Assembly (NCBI RefSeq): GCF_014268455.2
Contig: NZ_CP077085.1
Coordinates: forward strand, 5,869,001-5,933,000
Source of the DNA: Pseudomonas shahriarae
Lineage (GTDB): Bacteria > Pseudomonadota > Gammaproteobacteria > Pseudomonadales > Pseudomonadaceae
Direction of reading: 5' to 3'
Length of the DNA stretch: 64,000 nt
Within the stretch, counting starts at the first letter, position 1. The number at the start of each line of letters is the position of its first letter. The notes under the pieces are model-generated. The model ran no database searches and had not been told where the DNA came from. It worked only from the letters and a program-made list of their open reading frames with translations. Shown here piece after piece: positions 63,960 to 64,000 of this stretch. The translations under genes were made by a program, and so were the position numbers.

Positions 63960-64000
63960 AGAAACACACTAAACATGTGGGAGCTCAAACCAGCGCCGCA

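Overview
The window is a piece of a gamma-proteobacterial chromosome, almost certainly a Pseudomonas of the P. fluorescens group. It is GC-rich. The protein sequences closely resemble Pseudomonas orthologues, and the gene order from rpoH-ftsX-ftsE-ftsY at the left to the penicillin-acylase (hacB-like) gene at the right follows, as far as I remember it, the PA0376-to-PA0305 stretch of P. aeruginosa PAO1. No rRNA, tRNA, insertion sequence, prophage or CRISPR array was seen. The intergenic regions are full of paired REP sequences (REPINs) typical of P. fluorescens.

Layout. 1-3611: rpoH (cut by the window edge) and the ftsX-ftsE-ftsY operon, all on the minus strand. 3953-8600: a catalytic/non-catalytic M16 peptidase pair, rsmD and a YheT-type hydrolase. 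8624-9478: a mercaptopyruvate-type sulfurtransferase. 9512-13985: the lao locus for long-chain alcohol and aldehyde oxidation (laoR divergent from laoC-laoB-laoA), with a clear dyad between the -35 and -10 of the laoC promoter. 14100-18179: coaD, ferredoxin, mutM, an HDOD protein and rlmI. 18366-21636: a Bcr/CflA efflux pump and ilvD. 21702-23187: a hipB-hipA toxin-antitoxin module that looks inserted. 23301-26601: phosphorylcholine phosphatase (pchP), a TcyP-type cystine symporter and folA. 26671-29410: a membrane protein overlapping an unusual GTPase (DUF2868/DUF3482).

29407-36160 is a catabolic cluster for 2-aminoethylphosphonate-like compounds: LysR regulator, ABC ATPase, fused double permease, binding protein, FAD-dependent amine oxidoreductase and a PhnZ-type HD oxygenase. 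It has an oxygenase but no PhnY hydroxylase and no phnWX, so its chemistry is the most interesting open question here. 36177-39030 is cadA/cadR metal resistance, with a textbook CadR dyad between the two genes and a long His-rich head on the pump.

39145-48510: thyA, lgt, an NRDE-family protein, ptsP, rppH, an HAD phosphatase, a small membrane protein, ilvA and rpiA. 48873-52795: an AaaA-type autotransporter aminopeptidase and two tandem SdiA-regulated (YjiK-like) proteins. 53060-56579: an FAH-family protein and a D-2-hydroxyglutarate dehydrogenase divergent from serA. SerA can make D-2-hydroxyglutarate from 2-oxoglutarate, and the neighbour oxidises it back. 56643-63959: small exported or cytoplasmic proteins (DUF4399, an amino-acid-binding protein, DUF523, a 2OG-Fe(II) oxygenase, DUF2059), a lipase-like hydrolase, a thioredoxin-like protein and a HacB-type acylase.

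The most rewarding items for follow-up are the PhnY-less phosphonate operon, the DUF2868-GTPase pair, the hipBA insertion with its operators, the laoR operator, and the REPIN set, in which one copy supplies part of a promoter region and a half copy acts as a terminator. All family assignments come from reading motifs and from memory; no database search was run.
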